Positions 41,899 through 50,558 of a stretch of 64,000 bases of DNA are shown piece by piece. The translations under genes were made by a program, and so were the position numbers. The DNA is from Streptomyces sp. CB02980 (lineage in GTDB: Bacteria; Actinomycetota; Actinomycetes; Streptomycetales; Streptomycetaceae): NCBI RefSeq assembly GCF_014451325.2, contig NZ_JACSCH020000008.1, positions 124,001 to 188,000 of the forward strand. The letters run 5' to 3'. Each line of letters opens with the position of its first letter. Position 1 is the stretch's first letter. Below the pieces are notes generated by a model that did not search any database, was not told where the DNA came from, and worked only from the letters and a program-made list of their open reading frames with translations.

Positions 41899-43272
41899 AT
41901 GGCCATCACCACCGGTGCCGAAGCGCCCGAACTCGCGGGACTTCCGCTGCTCGGCTCCATGTTCGACCTCAAGAACGACTCCCTCGGCACCTTCCTCCGT
42001 GCCCGCCGCGACCACGGCGACGTCGTACGGATCACCGCCGGCCCGCCCGGCATCCGCGCCACCGTCTACGGCGTCTTCTCCGCCGAGGGCGCCCAGCAGG
42101 TCCTCGCCGGGGAATCGGCCAACTTCCGCAAGGACAACTCCTTCTACCAGGAGGTCCGCGAGTCCTTCGGCAACGGACTCCTCACCAGCCAGGACGAGGA
42201 CTACCTCCGCCAGCGCCGGCTCGTCCAGCCCCTCTTCACCCGCCGCCGCGTCGACGGCTATGCCTCCGCCGTCGCCGCCGAGATCACCACCCTCACCCGC
42301 GAGTGGCAGGACTCCGGCGCCGAATCCGTCGACGTCCTCCAGGAGATGACCCGCTTCGCCCTGCGCGCCGTCGCCCGCATCCTCTTCGGCACCGACGTCG
42401 ACGCGGCCGTCGAGATCGTCGAGAACAGCTTCCCCGACGTCGGCGCCTATGTCCTGCGCCGCGGCTACTCCCCGCTCAACGTCCCCCGTGACTGGCCCAC
42501 CCCCGGCAACCGCCGCGCCGCCACCGTCCACCGGGCGCTGTACGAGGTCTGCGACCGCATCATCGCCGAGCGCCGCGACTCCGGCCGCGCCCCCGGCGAC
42601 GGCCAGGACCTGCTGACCCTCCTCGTCGAGGCCGAGAGCGCCGAGGACGGCAGCTTCGACGCGACCGAGCTGCGCGAGCAGGTCCTCGTCTTCCTGCTCG
42701 CCGGCCACGAGACCACCGCCACCTCCCTCGGCTTCGCCCTCCACCTCCTCGCCCTGCACCCGGAGGAGCGGAAGCGGGCCCACGAGGAGGTCGACCGCGT
42801 CCTCGCCGGCCGCACCCCCGGCGCCGCGGACCTCGACGCCCTGCCGTACGTCACCCGGGTCCTCAAGGAGGCCATGCGGCTCTTCCCGGCCGCCCCGGTC
42901 ATCGGGCGCCGCGCCGTCGCCGCCACCCGGATCGGCGGCGTCGCCATCCCGGCAGGCGCGGACGTCATCGTGGCCCCCTGGGTCACCCACCGCCACCCGG
43001 ACTACTGGGAGGACGCGGAGCGCTTCGACCCCGACCGCTTCACGCCCGAGGCGGAGGCCGCCCGCCCCCGCTACGCCTGGTTCCCCTTCGGCGGCGGCCC
43101 GCGCGCGTGCATCGGCCAGCACTTCTCGATGCTGGAGTCGGTGATCGCGCTGGCGATGATCCTCCAGCGGTACGACTTCGAGGCCGTCGACACCGTGGTG
43201 CCCGTGGCGCCCGCGATCACCCTGCAGGCGGCGGGCCCGGCCCGCTGCCGCCTCACGCCCAGGACGGCGTAG
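41899..43272 (+). CDS. Cytochrome P450
   Basis: The 457-residue soluble haem monooxygenase has the I-helix AGHETTATS near residue 275, the E-x-x-R pair in LKEAMRLFPAAP, the PERF-like FDPDRFTPE and the haem loop FPFGGGPRACIGQHF with the Cys ligand near residue 399. The haem loop and RP-rich helix region look closer to the CYP4/CYP102-like bacterial group, whose members oxidise fatty acids or terpenoids, than to CYP105/107. No ferredoxin is encoded next to it. ATG 41899 has GAGGGG 8 bases upstream. It is convergent with the PucR-type gene. Confidence 0.92.
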   Translation: MAITTGAEAPELAGLPLLGSMFDLKNDSLGTFLRARRDHGDVVRITAGPPGIRATVYGVFSAEGAQQVLAGESANFRKDNSFYQEVRESFGNGLLTSQDEDYLRQRRLVQPLFTRRRVDGYASAVAAEITTLTREWQDSGAESVDVLQEMTRFALRAVARILFGTDVDAAVEIVENSFPDVGAYVLRRGYSPLNVPRDWPTPGNRRAATVHRALYEVCDRIIAERRDSGRAPGDGQDLLTLLVEAESAEDGSFDATELREQVLVFLLAGHETTATSLGFALHLLALHPEERKRAHEEVDRVLAGRTPGAADLDALPYVTRVLKEAMRLFPAAPVIGRRAVAATRIGGVAIPAGADVIVAPWVTHRHPDYWEDAERFDPDRFTPEAEAARPRYAWFPFGGGPRACIGQHFSMLESVIALAMILQRYDFEAVDTVVPVAPAITLQAAGPARCRLTPRTA

Positions 43273-43286
43273 GCGGGCTCACCCAC

Positions 43287-43326
43287 AGCCGGGGCCGCGA
43301 CGCGGTGACGCGTACGCGGCCCGGCT
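43287..43326. terminator. Terminator between P450 and PucR-type genes
   Basis: AGCCGGGGCCGCG (43287-43299) pairs with CGCGGCCCGGCT (43315-43326) with one bulged G. The right arm reaches the stop codon of the leftward gene. It can end both transcripts. Confidence 0.65.
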
Positions 43327-44534
43327 CAGTCCGTCCGCTTCCCGCCGAGGTGGAGTGCGCGCAGGGCCGCTTCGAGGGCGAACCGGTGGTCGGGATCGAG
43401 GAGCCGGTCGCCGAAGTGGCTGTCCAGGTTCCGCAGCCGGTAGCGGACCGTCTGGGCGTGCACGCCGAGCATCTCGCCGACCTGCTCGGCGGGCGCCCGG
43501 GTGGAGATGTGGACGCGCAGGGTCTCGATCAGCCGGTCGCGCCGGGTGCCGGACAGCTCGTCGAGCGGGGCGAGTTCGCGCTGGGCGAGCTGGGCCACCA
43601 GGGCCGGGTCGGACAGCAGCCACAACGTTGTCAGGTGGTCCTCGCAGTGCACGAGGGGAGCGTCGGCGACGATGCCGTCGTCGATGAGGTGGAGGACGCG
43701 CCGGGCCCAGCGGATGGAGTGGGCGGCCTGGGCCGGCGGCACGGTCAGACCGACGACGGCGGAGGTGCCGGCCAGGGCGGAGCCGAGCATCGCGAGGCGG
43801 TCGGCGGTCAGCGGGCCGGGGATGAGCAGATACGGCTGGGGAAGGCTGAGGTCGGCGAGGACGTCCCGGTCGAGCCCCGCCTGGACGAGTTCGGCGAGCG
43901 GCGGGCGGAGGGCGACCAGGGTGCACTCGGCGGGGAGCTGCCAGGAGGCGTCCCGGCACAGCTCGGCGATCGTCGCCCGGGGCAGCGGCGGGCCGGCGAC
44001 GACCAGGTGGAGTAACTGTCTTCGCAGCGCGGCCACATCGGACACCGCGCGGGTCTGGACCATGAGGTAGCCCTCGCGGGACAGGGCCTCCAGCTCGTCG
44101 ACGTAGGCGAAGAGGGCGTCCGCGAAGGCGAGGATCAGGGTGGGGGAGAGGTTGTAGGTACGTCCGATGATCTTGGCCCGGCGCAGCGCGACGCGCGCGC
44201 CCAGGCGGTAGGCGCCCAGTAACGTGTCGAGGTCGCGGCCCTCGTAGGCTTCCACGCGGCCGAACTTGCGGAGCAGTTCGTCCCTGAGGGCCGAGTTCGT
44301 CCCGGGGTCGGCGACCCGCTCCACGAAGGCGGCGAGCGCCTGCTCCACACCCTGGCGGATCGCGTCCGAGTGCGGCCCGTTGAAGAGATGGGCGTACACG
44401 GGGTAGGTCCGCTGGACCTCCATGCCGATCTCCTTGATGAGGCCGGGGATCTCCGGCCTCATCAGGGCGGCGAACTCCCTGGGGAGCGGTTCGAGCGGTT
44501 CACCGATGTCCGGCGACTGGGCGATTGCGGGCAT
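43326..44534 (-). CDS. PucR-family transcriptional regulator with two TTA codons
   Basis: The 402-residue protein ends in the PucR helix-turn-helix (LIETLRVHISTRAPAEQVGE, then MLGVHAQTVRYRLRNLD). Before it lies a GGDEF-like/CdaR domain, and an N-terminal helical RsbRD-like domain (IKEIGMEVQRTYPVYAHLF; LLGAYRLGARVALRRAK). Codons 105 (44220-44222) and 174 (44013-44015) are TTA, so translation should depend on the bldA tRNA. ATG 44534 has AAGGGA 8 bases upstream. It is downstream of three secreted-protein genes and near the Mce operon, and is the only regulator in that block; control of these genes is inferred from position. Confidence 0.9.
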   Translation of the reverse strand: MPAIAQSPDIGEPLEPLPREFAALMRPEIPGLIKEIGMEVQRTYPVYAHLFNGPHSDAIRQGVEQALAAFVERVADPGTNSALRDELLRKFGRVEAYEGRDLDTLLGAYRLGARVALRRAKIIGRTYNLSPTLILAFADALFAYVDELEALSREGYLMVQTRAVSDVAALRRQLLHLVVAGPPLPRATIAELCRDASWQLPAECTLVALRPPLAELVQAGLDRDVLADLSLPQPYLLIPGPLTADRLAMLGSALAGTSAVVGLTVPPAQAAHSIRWARRVLHLIDDGIVADAPLVHCEDHLTTLWLLSDPALVAQLAQRELAPLDELSGTRRDRLIETLRVHISTRAPAEQVGEMLGVHAQTVRYRLRNLDSHFGDRLLDPDHRFALEAALRALHLGGKRTD

Positions 44535-44580
44535 GAACCGATCCCTTGCTCTCCTACGCGACCGGTGGGGGAGCGACGGT

Positions 44581-44611
44581 GCGGAGCCCAGCATGGCGTG
44601 GTGGGCTCCGC
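44581..44611 (-). other. Hairpin in the leader of the PucR-type gene
   Basis: A perfect 10-bp stem (GCGGAGCCCA at 44581-44590 with its complement at 44602-44611) and an 11-base loop lie between the inferred transcription start near 44622 and ATG 44534. It has no T-run and does not cover the ribosome binding site. Confidence 0.45.
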
Positions 44612-44628
44612 CGTGGTCGTCAGGTGCG

Positions 44629-44678
44629 TACCTACGTGGACTGCTGAAGCTAAGTCAACTGCTGTGTGCTGTACACAC
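44629..44678 (-). promoter_or_regulatory. Promoter and upstream dyad of the PucR-type gene
   Basis: On the minus strand TTGACT (44658-44653), an 18-base spacer and TAGGTA (44634-44629) form a good promoter. Directly upstream is the dyad GTGTG-N5-CACAC (44664-44678), a plausible activator or autoregulator site. The leader would be about 90 bases long. Confidence 0.5.
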
Positions 44679-44750
44679 GTTGAGCAAGAGTTGGCGTGCC
44701 GGAAGGGTACGCGCTTACCTAGTAGGCCGGGAATCGACCCTGGGTGGCTG

Positions 44751-45695
44751 TTACCGGACCGCCGAGTGCCAGTTCCGGGAGAGGACCTTGCCCGCGTCGG
44801 GGGCGGCGAGACCGGGGGCGAACAGGCCCGTCAGGTGGGTCTGGGTGTTGTTGAGGGTGAGGCTGTTCTTGCCGGCGGCGGAGGGCAGCCCGGTCTTGAG
44901 GTTGACGGCGGCGTCGATCAGGCCGAACCAGCCGAGGCCGCAGCCGCTGGCGCCGGGGACGGCGAAGGTCTTGTCGCTCTGGGTGGAGCCGAGGATGTTG
45001 AGGCGGCTCATGTCGCCCTCCTCGTTCGGGGAGCCGTCTCCGTTGAAGCGCTCGACGCCGAAGTCGGGCGACGTGAGGTTGCTCGGGCGCAGGATGATCG
45101 GGTTGGCCTTCGTCCCGATGTAGCAGTTGCTGCCCAGGAACGGGTTCTCCAGGTGGATGCGGACCGGGATGGACACGATCGGCTTGTCGGTGAGGACGCC
45201 CGCGATCTGGTCGAAGTCCGAGGGCGAGCCGACCGACTCCATGGTGGCCGTGATCTTGTTGAGCTTGGCGTCGGTCAGCTGCCGGCAGATGTCGGTGATG
45301 AACGGGATGTCACTGGGACACATCAGACCGAGGAGGCCGCCGGGGACGGTGGCAGGGGCGGCGATGAGCGCGCCGCCGGCCGGGGCGGCGACGGTGCTGG
45401 TGCCGTCGGGGTTCTGGACGACGCCGATCTGGAGGTTGGTGCTCCCGGTCGTCACGGTGGTGTTGCCCAGCTTGATGGAGCCGCTGGCGGAGTAGGAGAC
45501 GACGCACTGCGGCGATGTGTCGAGACCGTCCGAGGCGATCATCGCCCCCGCGTCGACGGGGCAGCGGGTGGACGGCCCCCAACTGCCGTTCAGCTGCGGG
45601 TTGCCGGCCGTCGCCGTCCCGATTGAGGCGAAGGCGCCGAGCGCCGTCAGGGCGGAGAGGGTGGCGAGGCGCGTGCGGGAGGAGACGAGGGGCAT
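44751..45695 (-). CDS. Secreted protein of unknown function, Mce-linked
   Basis: The 314-residue protein has a signal peptide (RLATLSALTALGAFASIGTA, cleavage near TAG) and no membrane anchor. The mature part is rich in Ser, Thr, Asn and Gly and looks all-beta. It has about seven Cys residues, for example in STRCPVDAG, QCVVSYSAS, GLMCPSDIPFITDICRQL and GSNCYIG, probably forming disulphides. A C-terminal GASGCGLGWFGLIDAAVN resembles FTGCGAGGENLDRLLTASIS of the next protein upstream, suggesting a common fold. I do not recognise a named family. It is the last of three exported proteins read leftward next to the Mce operon. Confidence 0.85.
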   Translation of the reverse strand: MPLVSSRTRLATLSALTALGAFASIGTATAGNPQLNGSWGPSTRCPVDAGAMIASDGLDTSPQCVVSYSASGSIKLGNTTVTTGSTNLQIGVVQNPDGTSTVAAPAGGALIAAPATVPGGLLGLMCPSDIPFITDICRQLTDAKLNKITATMESVGSPSDFDQIAGVLTDKPIVSIPVRIHLENPFLGSNCYIGTKANPIILRPSNLTSPDFGVERFNGDGSPNEEGDMSRLNILGSTQSDKTFAVPGASGCGLGWFGLIDAAVNLKTGLPSAAGKNSLTLNNTQTHLTGLFAPGLAAPDAGKVLSRNWHSAVR

Positions 45696-45806
45696 GGCGA
45701 TGCCTTTCGTTGAGGGGGTGCGCGAAGCAGGGAGCGGGAACGCACGGGGACGCGGGTGCGCGAGGGCGAGGGGAGCGGGCGTGGCGGGGCGGCCGGGCGT
45801 ACGGGG

Positions 45807-47462
45807 TCAGCGCTCGGGCTTGGGGACCAGCAGGGGTTGCAGGTCCTCGGTGCACTGGTCCGGAGGGGGCGCCTCGAGGCCCGCGGAGCAGGTCTGCCCC
45901 TGGATCTGCTTGAGGTGGTTGCCGGGGCCGGAGATGGAGGCGGTGAGGAGGCGGTCGAGGTTCTCGCCGCCGGCGCCGCAGCCGGTGAAGGGGGGGATCG
46001 TCACCTCGCCGGTGAGGGGACCGCCACTGGTGAGGACATAGCCCTCCGCGGGCAGGCCGAGGGGGATCTTCCCCCTGCCCACCATCACCAGATGCCTCCC
46101 GGGGTACTTGGCCGGTTTGGGATCGGTCGAGAAGAGCGACGTCGCGGTACGACAGGAGGGGCCCACGTCCAGTTTGACGCCGTTGACCTTGACGTCGAGG
46201 ACGCGCAGGACGAGCGGGGCCCGGACCGTGTTCTCCAGGTAGTTGTCACCGGTGGCGAAGACGATGCGGACGAGGGTGTCGATCGTGATGGGGCCCGTCT
46301 GCTCCAGGACCATGGTCGCCGTGACCGGCTGGAAGTCGAAGGTCAGGAAGGTGGAGGTGAGGGGCGGGGTCTGCTTGCGTCCCTGGTAGGAGAGTTGACC
46401 CGGTGACAGGTTGGTGAAGTGGAACTCGCCCTCGGGGGGAGGCGTGGTGGGTATCTCCATCTGGCCCTGCTCGATCAGCATGCAGGACACCGGGATGAGC
46501 GTGGCGCCGTTCAGTTTCCGCACGTTGGAGTAGCCGGTGATGTACGCCGACAACGACGTGGGGGTCGGCTTCTCCGTGACGCAGGGAGGTGCCGTCGGCC
46601 GGGGCGCCCGGGTGCCGGGCGCGTCCTCGTCGGCCGCCGCCGGGCCCCCGCCCGCCGGCTGTCCGGTCTGCGGGCCCTTCGGATCCTGGCCCGCCCCGCT
46701 CGCTGTGCCCGGCCGGGCCGGGGACGGCCGGTCCGTCGGGAACGACGGCAGAGGCAGGCCCGAGGACGGGGACGGGGCGGACGAGGGAGGGGCGGTCGGC
46801 GTCGTGGGAGGGGTGCTGGGTCCCCCGGTGCCGGTGCTCGCGCCGACCCGGACCGTGGCGAGCAACGTCCGTCCCTCCGCGTCCTGGCCGGGGACACAGG
46901 CGACGGAGAGGGACGCGGGGGCGGTCGGCACACCGTCGGCCGTGCTCGGGGCGAGGTCGACGGCGAGTCCGCCCGCGGTGAGCCTCAGGTCGCCGGCGGC
47001 GTCCGTCGTCAGGCTCGGCACGTCGCCCGTCGTGGTGAGCACGAGGGGGCCGTCGGCGGGTACGCCGACGGGCTGTGCCGTACCTCGCCACGTCGCTTCC
47101 GCGCGCTGGTCGTTCTGTGTCACCCCGACCGTGAGCCGGGTCTCCGCCCGTACGGTGGCGGCCTTGAGCGTGGTGAGGTCGGCCACGGCCCCGGCCGGGA
47201 GTTCCACCGTCGTGGTGACGTCGGTGGGCCTGATCTCCTCGCCCGCGGCCGCCCGTTCGGGGAAGGCCGCCGTGATCCGTACCGTCGCGGGCTGCTGTCC
47301 CGAGGGCAGGGTGCAGACGTAGGGCAGCGCGGCGTCGACCTTCAGCGTCCCGACGGCGACGGCCGCCGCCGGGAGCAGGGGGGCGAGCGCCACGAACGCG
47401 GCGATCGTCGCACCGCGCGCGCGGACGCGGGAGGATCGAGGGGTGGGCCGTGGGCCTCTCAT
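45807..47462 (-). CDS. Large secreted DUF6801-type protein, Mce-linked
   Basis: The 551-residue exported protein has a signal peptide in the first 40 residues (ATIAAFVALAPLLPAAAVA). A first beta-rich domain follows (LKVDAALPYVCTLPSGQQP, about residues 40-200), resembling DUF6801, then a Pro/Ser/Thr/Gly linker of about 90 residues (near 210-300), and a second domain to the end (AYITGYSNVRKLNGATLIPV ... PPFTGCGAGGENLDRLL). Two folded parts joined by a wall-spanning type linker suggest reach through the peptidoglycan. The function is unknown. It lies between two other secreted-protein genes with gaps of 96 and 111 bases. Confidence 0.85.
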   Translation of the reverse strand: MRGPRPTPRSSRVRARGATIAAFVALAPLLPAAAVAVGTLKVDAALPYVCTLPSGQQPATVRITAAFPERAAAGEEIRPTDVTTTVELPAGAVADLTTLKAATVRAETRLTVGVTQNDQRAEATWRGTAQPVGVPADGPLVLTTTGDVPSLTTDAAGDLRLTAGGLAVDLAPSTADGVPTAPASLSVACVPGQDAEGRTLLATVRVGASTGTGGPSTPPTTPTAPPSSAPSPSSGLPLPSFPTDRPSPARPGTASGAGQDPKGPQTGQPAGGGPAAADEDAPGTRAPRPTAPPCVTEKPTPTSLSAYITGYSNVRKLNGATLIPVSCMLIEQGQMEIPTTPPPEGEFHFTNLSPGQLSYQGRKQTPPLTSTFLTFDFQPVTATMVLEQTGPITIDTLVRIVFATGDNYLENTVRAPLVLRVLDVKVNGVKLDVGPSCRTATSLFSTDPKPAKYPGRHLVMVGRGKIPLGLPAEGYVLTSGGPLTGEVTIPPFTGCGAGGENLDRLLTASISGPGNHLKQIQGQTCSAGLEAPPPDQCTEDLQPLLVPKPER

Positions 47463-47558
47463 CTGGTGCTCCGCTCGGGTCGTTCGTGTGCGGGCGCGGA
47501 CAGGCCCGCGCCCGCCCGGCCGGGGTCGCCGGCCGGGCGGACGCGGGTTTCTGCGTCC

Positions 47559-48194
47559 TTACGGGTTGGAACCGACGATCGTCGGGATGGTCGTGGTGCC
47601 CGCCTGCTTGAAGAGGTAGTCACCCTTGAAGAGGGGCTTGGCACCGACCGGGACGGCTGCACCGCAGTTGGTCGACGAGACGACCGTGAGCTCGCCCGAG
47701 GTGCTGTTCACGGCGAGCTTGCCCGTCGAGTTGGTGTACGTGCCGGAGGCCTTGCCCGTGACGCGGAAGACACAGGCGCCGACGGTCACCTTGGCGTCGA
47801 CGTTGCCGATGTAGCCCTTGGTGACGCCGGTCGCGGCGGTGTAGTCCTGTGCCACGAGGGTCCAGGGCGTGGTGGCGACGGTGCTCACGTTGCCCAGCAC
47901 GCTGGTGCAGGGAGCCCCGGTGGCGCCGAACGCGATGGCGGTGATGGAGCCGATCGTCGCCGGGTTGCCGGTGGCGCTCTGACCCGTGCCCGAGCCGTTC
48001 GACTTCGTACACGTCATGGCGATGCCGTTGACGCTCAGCACGATGTTCCCGCTGTTCGTCGCGGCGATGTTCACCGGCGACGGGGTGACGGTCCAGACCG
48101 TCGAGGGCACGGCCGAGGCAGGGCCGGCGGCGAGGGCGAACGCGGCGGTGGCCGCCCCGGCGACGACGGCGAAGTTTCTGATCTGCTTCTTCAT
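47559..48194 (-). CDS. Small secreted protein of unknown function, Mce-linked
   Basis: The 211-residue protein has a clear signal peptide (KKQIRNFAVVAGAATAAFAL, cleavage after ASA). The mature part is Thr/Ser/Ala/Gly-rich and probably all-beta, with four Cys (AMTCTKSN, APCTSVL, GACVFRV, STNCGAA) that can form two disulphides. No named family is recognised. ATG 48194 has AAGGAG 11-12 bases upstream. It is the first of the three leftward secreted-protein genes and is divergent from the Mce operon across a 580-base control region. Confidence 0.87.
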   Translation of the reverse strand: MKKQIRNFAVVAGAATAAFALAAGPASAVPSTVWTVTPSPVNIAATNSGNIVLSVNGIAMTCTKSNGSGTGQSATGNPATIGSITAIAFGATGAPCTSVLGNVSTVATTPWTLVAQDYTAATGVTKGYIGNVDAKVTVGACVFRVTGKASGTYTNSTGKLAVNSTSGELTVVSSTNCGAAVPVGAKPLFKGDYLFKQAGTTTIPTIVGSNP

Positions 48195-48775
48195 GGGTCC
48201 CGGACTCTCCTTGAGGATTGACCAGCTGAGGGTGCGGCCGCGGTGGGGGGAGCGGCCGGCGGCCCGGTATTTCTCGGCCGCGAAACCTGACGTTACTTGC
48301 GAGAAACTTAGCTGAACAATGCCGCAGTCCATGATTCTTTGAAGAAGCCCAATTGCCTGTCAAGTGGGTGAGCGGTGGCCGGAATCGCCTTGGTTCCGTG
48401 GTGCGCAATGTCGACAATTATGATCGATCAGAGATGGCTGGATTCGGCATTGCTCTCCCCGGTGACAAGCGGCGAAATGGAATTGTCTCCCACCTGATAA
48501 ACGCCCGGCTGCCTCCCGTCTATCGCCGAAAACTCCGGATCCGGTATTGCCGGGGGAGGTTACTCGGCCGTAACGTTCCCGGGGCGACGACCGGAGTCGC
48601 AGGTCGGCCCATCCATGTGTCTCCGCGCAGACAAAGTCGAACCCGGCCTTTGTCTCCGTGGTGACAAATACAGGAGCGGATCAAGGATTTTGCGCCACGC
48701 CTCTTGTCCAAGTGATCCGCACCGACTTAACGTGCGCCCGCGGCGCACCCCCGACGCACGCTTGCTGGAGGTGGG
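48195..48775. other. 580-base divergent control region of the Mce block
   Basis: No gene is visible. The region has lower GC than its surroundings and many dyads built on TTGTC/GACAA: TGTCGACA (48409-48416), GACAA-N14-TTGTC (48464-48487), AGACAAAG-N11-CTTTGTCT (48629-48655) and TTTGTC-N8-GACAAA (48650-48669). A 19-base direct repeat starts TGTCTCCG at 48618 and 48651. Further symmetry: TGATCGATCA (48421-48430) and GCGGATCA/TGATCCGC (48676-48683, 48713-48720). These suggest multiple sites for one or more regulators controlling both directions. Confidence 0.6.
48334..48363 (-). promoter_or_regulatory. Likely promoter of the leftward secreted-protein genes
   Basis: On the minus strand TTGACA (48363-48358), an 18-base spacer and AAGAAT (48339-48334). 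The -35 is perfect consensus; the -10 is a four-of-six match. The leader to ATG 48194 would be about 130 bases. Confidence 0.45.
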
Positions 48776-49792
48776 ATGGGAATCGAAGTAGTCGTTGAGG
48801 GTCTGACCATGTCCTTCGGCAAGCAGAATATCTGGCAGGACGTGACCCTGACCTTGCCGGCCGGAGAGGTGAGCGTGATGCTCGGCCCTTCCGGTACCGG
48901 GAAGACGGTCTTCCTGAAATCGCTCATCGGGCTGCTCAAACCACAACAGGGCCGTGTTCTCATCAATGGCGTCGACATGGTGAGCAGCCCGGAACGAGAC
49001 ATCTACGAGACCCGGAAACTCTTCGGCCTCATGTTCCAGGACGGCGCCCTCTTCGGCTCCATGACCCTGTTCGACAACATCGCCTTCCCGCTGCGCGAGC
49101 ACACCCGCAAGCGGGAGTCCGAGATCCGGCGCATCGTCATGGAGCGGATCGAACTCGTCGGCCTGCTGGGCGCGGAGGGCAAGCTGCCGGGCGAGATCAG
49201 CGGCGGCATGCGCAAACGTGCCGGCCTGGCCCGCGCCCTGGTGCTCGACCCGCAGATCGTCCTCTGCGACGAACCGGACTCCGGGCTCGACCCCGTCCGC
49301 ACCGCCTATCTGTCGCAGCTGCTGATCGACCTCAACGCACGCATCGACGCGACGATGCTGATCGTCACCCACAACCTGGACATCGCCGCCACGGTCCCGG
49401 ACAACATGGGGATGTTCTTCCGGCGCAACCTCGTCACCTTCGGCCCGCGCGAGGTCCTCCTCACCAGCGACGAACCGGTCGTCACCCAGTTCCTCGCCGG
49501 CCGCCGCGAAGGCCCCATCGGCATGTCCGAGGAGAAGGACGCCGCCCTGCTCGCCGCCGAGCTGGACAACCCCGCCACCCTCCCGACCGCGCCCCGCGTC
49601 ATCGTCCCGCAGTTGGAACCCTCGCCCGGCCTCCCGCCGCGCGGGGCGGTCGGACGCCGCCGTGAGCGCGTCCTCGGCATGCTCGACCGGCTGCCGCACG
49701 CCGCCCAGGCCGCCATCCGCGACACCTACGCCAGGGACGACGCGGCGTACACCCTGCCCAAGCGGGAGCGGATCACCGGGAGCGGCTCGTGA
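48776..49792 (+). CDS. Mce-type ABC transporter ATPase (MlaF/Mkl-like)
   Basis: The 338-residue ATPase energises Mce transport from the cytoplasmic face. Walker A GPSGTGKT is at residues 37-44, the signature ISGGMRKRAG near 141, Walker B IVLCDEPDSGLDP near 162, and the His switch VTHNLD near 197. The S-G-G-M-x-K-R signature is typical of Mkl/MlaF proteins. A C-terminal extension of about 90 residues follows the ATPase fold. ATG 48776 has GGAGG 4 bases upstream. It is the first gene of a 13-gene operon, unlike mycobacterial mce loci, where the ATPase lies elsewhere. Confidence 0.94.
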   Translation: MGIEVVVEGLTMSFGKQNIWQDVTLTLPAGEVSVMLGPSGTGKTVFLKSLIGLLKPQQGRVLINGVDMVSSPERDIYETRKLFGLMFQDGALFGSMTLFDNIAFPLREHTRKRESEIRRIVMERIELVGLLGAEGKLPGEISGGMRKRAGLARALVLDPQIVLCDEPDSGLDPVRTAYLSQLLIDLNARIDATMLIVTHNLDIAATVPDNMGMFFRRNLVTFGPREVLLTSDEPVVTQFLAGRREGPIGMSEEKDAALLAAELDNPATLPTAPRVIVPQLEPSPGLPPRGAVGRRRERVLGMLDRLPHAAQAAIRDTYARDDAAYTLPKRERITGSGS

Positions 49793-50553
49793 TCACCGGC
49801 GCGCTGCGGCAGACCGGCCGGCTCTTCGCCCTCGCCGCCGAAGTGACCAGGGCCGTCTTCCGACGCCCCTTCCAGTTCCGGGAGTTCGTCGAGCAGTTCT
49901 GGTTCGTCGCCAGCGTCACCATCCTGCCGGCCGCGCTCGTCTCCATCCCGTTCGGCGCCGTGATCGCCCTCCAGGTCGGCTCGCTCACCCAGCAGCTGGG
50001 GGCCCAGTCGTTCACCGGCGGTGCCAGCGTCCTCGCCGTCATCCAGCAGGCCAGCCCCCTCATCGTCGCCCTCCTGATCGCCGGCGCCGGCGGCTCCGCC
50101 ATCTGCGCCGACCTCGGCTCCCGCAAGATCCGGGAGGAGCTCGACGCGATGGAGGTCATGGGCGTCTCGCCCGTGCAGCGGCTGGTCGTCCCGCGGGTGC
50201 TCGCCACCATGGCGGTCGCCGTGCTGCTCAACGGGATGGTCTCCGTCGTCGGCACGCTCGGCGGCTACTTCTTCAACATCATCCTCCAGGGCGGCACCCC
50301 CGGCGCCTATCTCTCCAGCTTCTCCGCCCTCGCCCAGCTGCCCGACCTCTACATCAGCGAACTCAAAGCCCTGATCTTCGGGTTCATCGCCGGCATCGTC
50401 GCCGCCTACCGGGGACTCAACCCCCGCGGCGGCCCCAAGGGCGTCGGCGACGCCGTCAACCAGTCCGTCGTCATCACCTTCATGCTGCTGTTCTTCGTCA
50501 ACATGGTGCTGACGGGCATCTACCTGCAGATCGTCCCGCCGAAGGGAGGCTGA
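49789..50553 (+). CDS. YrbE/MlaE-type permease A
   Basis: The 254-residue membrane protein has about five or six helices and the MlaE hallmarks FREFVEQFWFVASVTILPAAL, ADLGSRKIREELDAMEVMGV (the cytoplasmic E-x-D-A-x-x-x-M-G coupling helix) and RGLNPRGGPKGVGDAVNQSVV. It forms the membrane channel with the second permease below. It overlaps the ATPase gene by 4 bases (GTGA: start GTG 49789). Confidence 0.94.
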   Translation: MITGALRQTGRLFALAAEVTRAVFRRPFQFREFVEQFWFVASVTILPAALVSIPFGAVIALQVGSLTQQLGAQSFTGGASVLAVIQQASPLIVALLIAGAGGSAICADLGSRKIREELDAMEVMGVSPVQRLVVPRVLATMAVAVLLNGMVSVVGTLGGYFFNIILQGGTPGAYLSSFSALAQLPDLYISELKALIFGFIAGIVAAYRGLNPRGGPKGVGDAVNQSVVITFMLLFFVNMVLTGIYLQIVPPKGG

Positions 50554-50558
50554 GACCG

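Noticed and set aside
48195..48775. A small gene in the gap between the secreted-protein genes and the Mce operon
   Set aside because: A frame of about 100 codons exists at 48353-48664, but it has no ribosome binding site or family resemblance and consists of the palindromic sequences.
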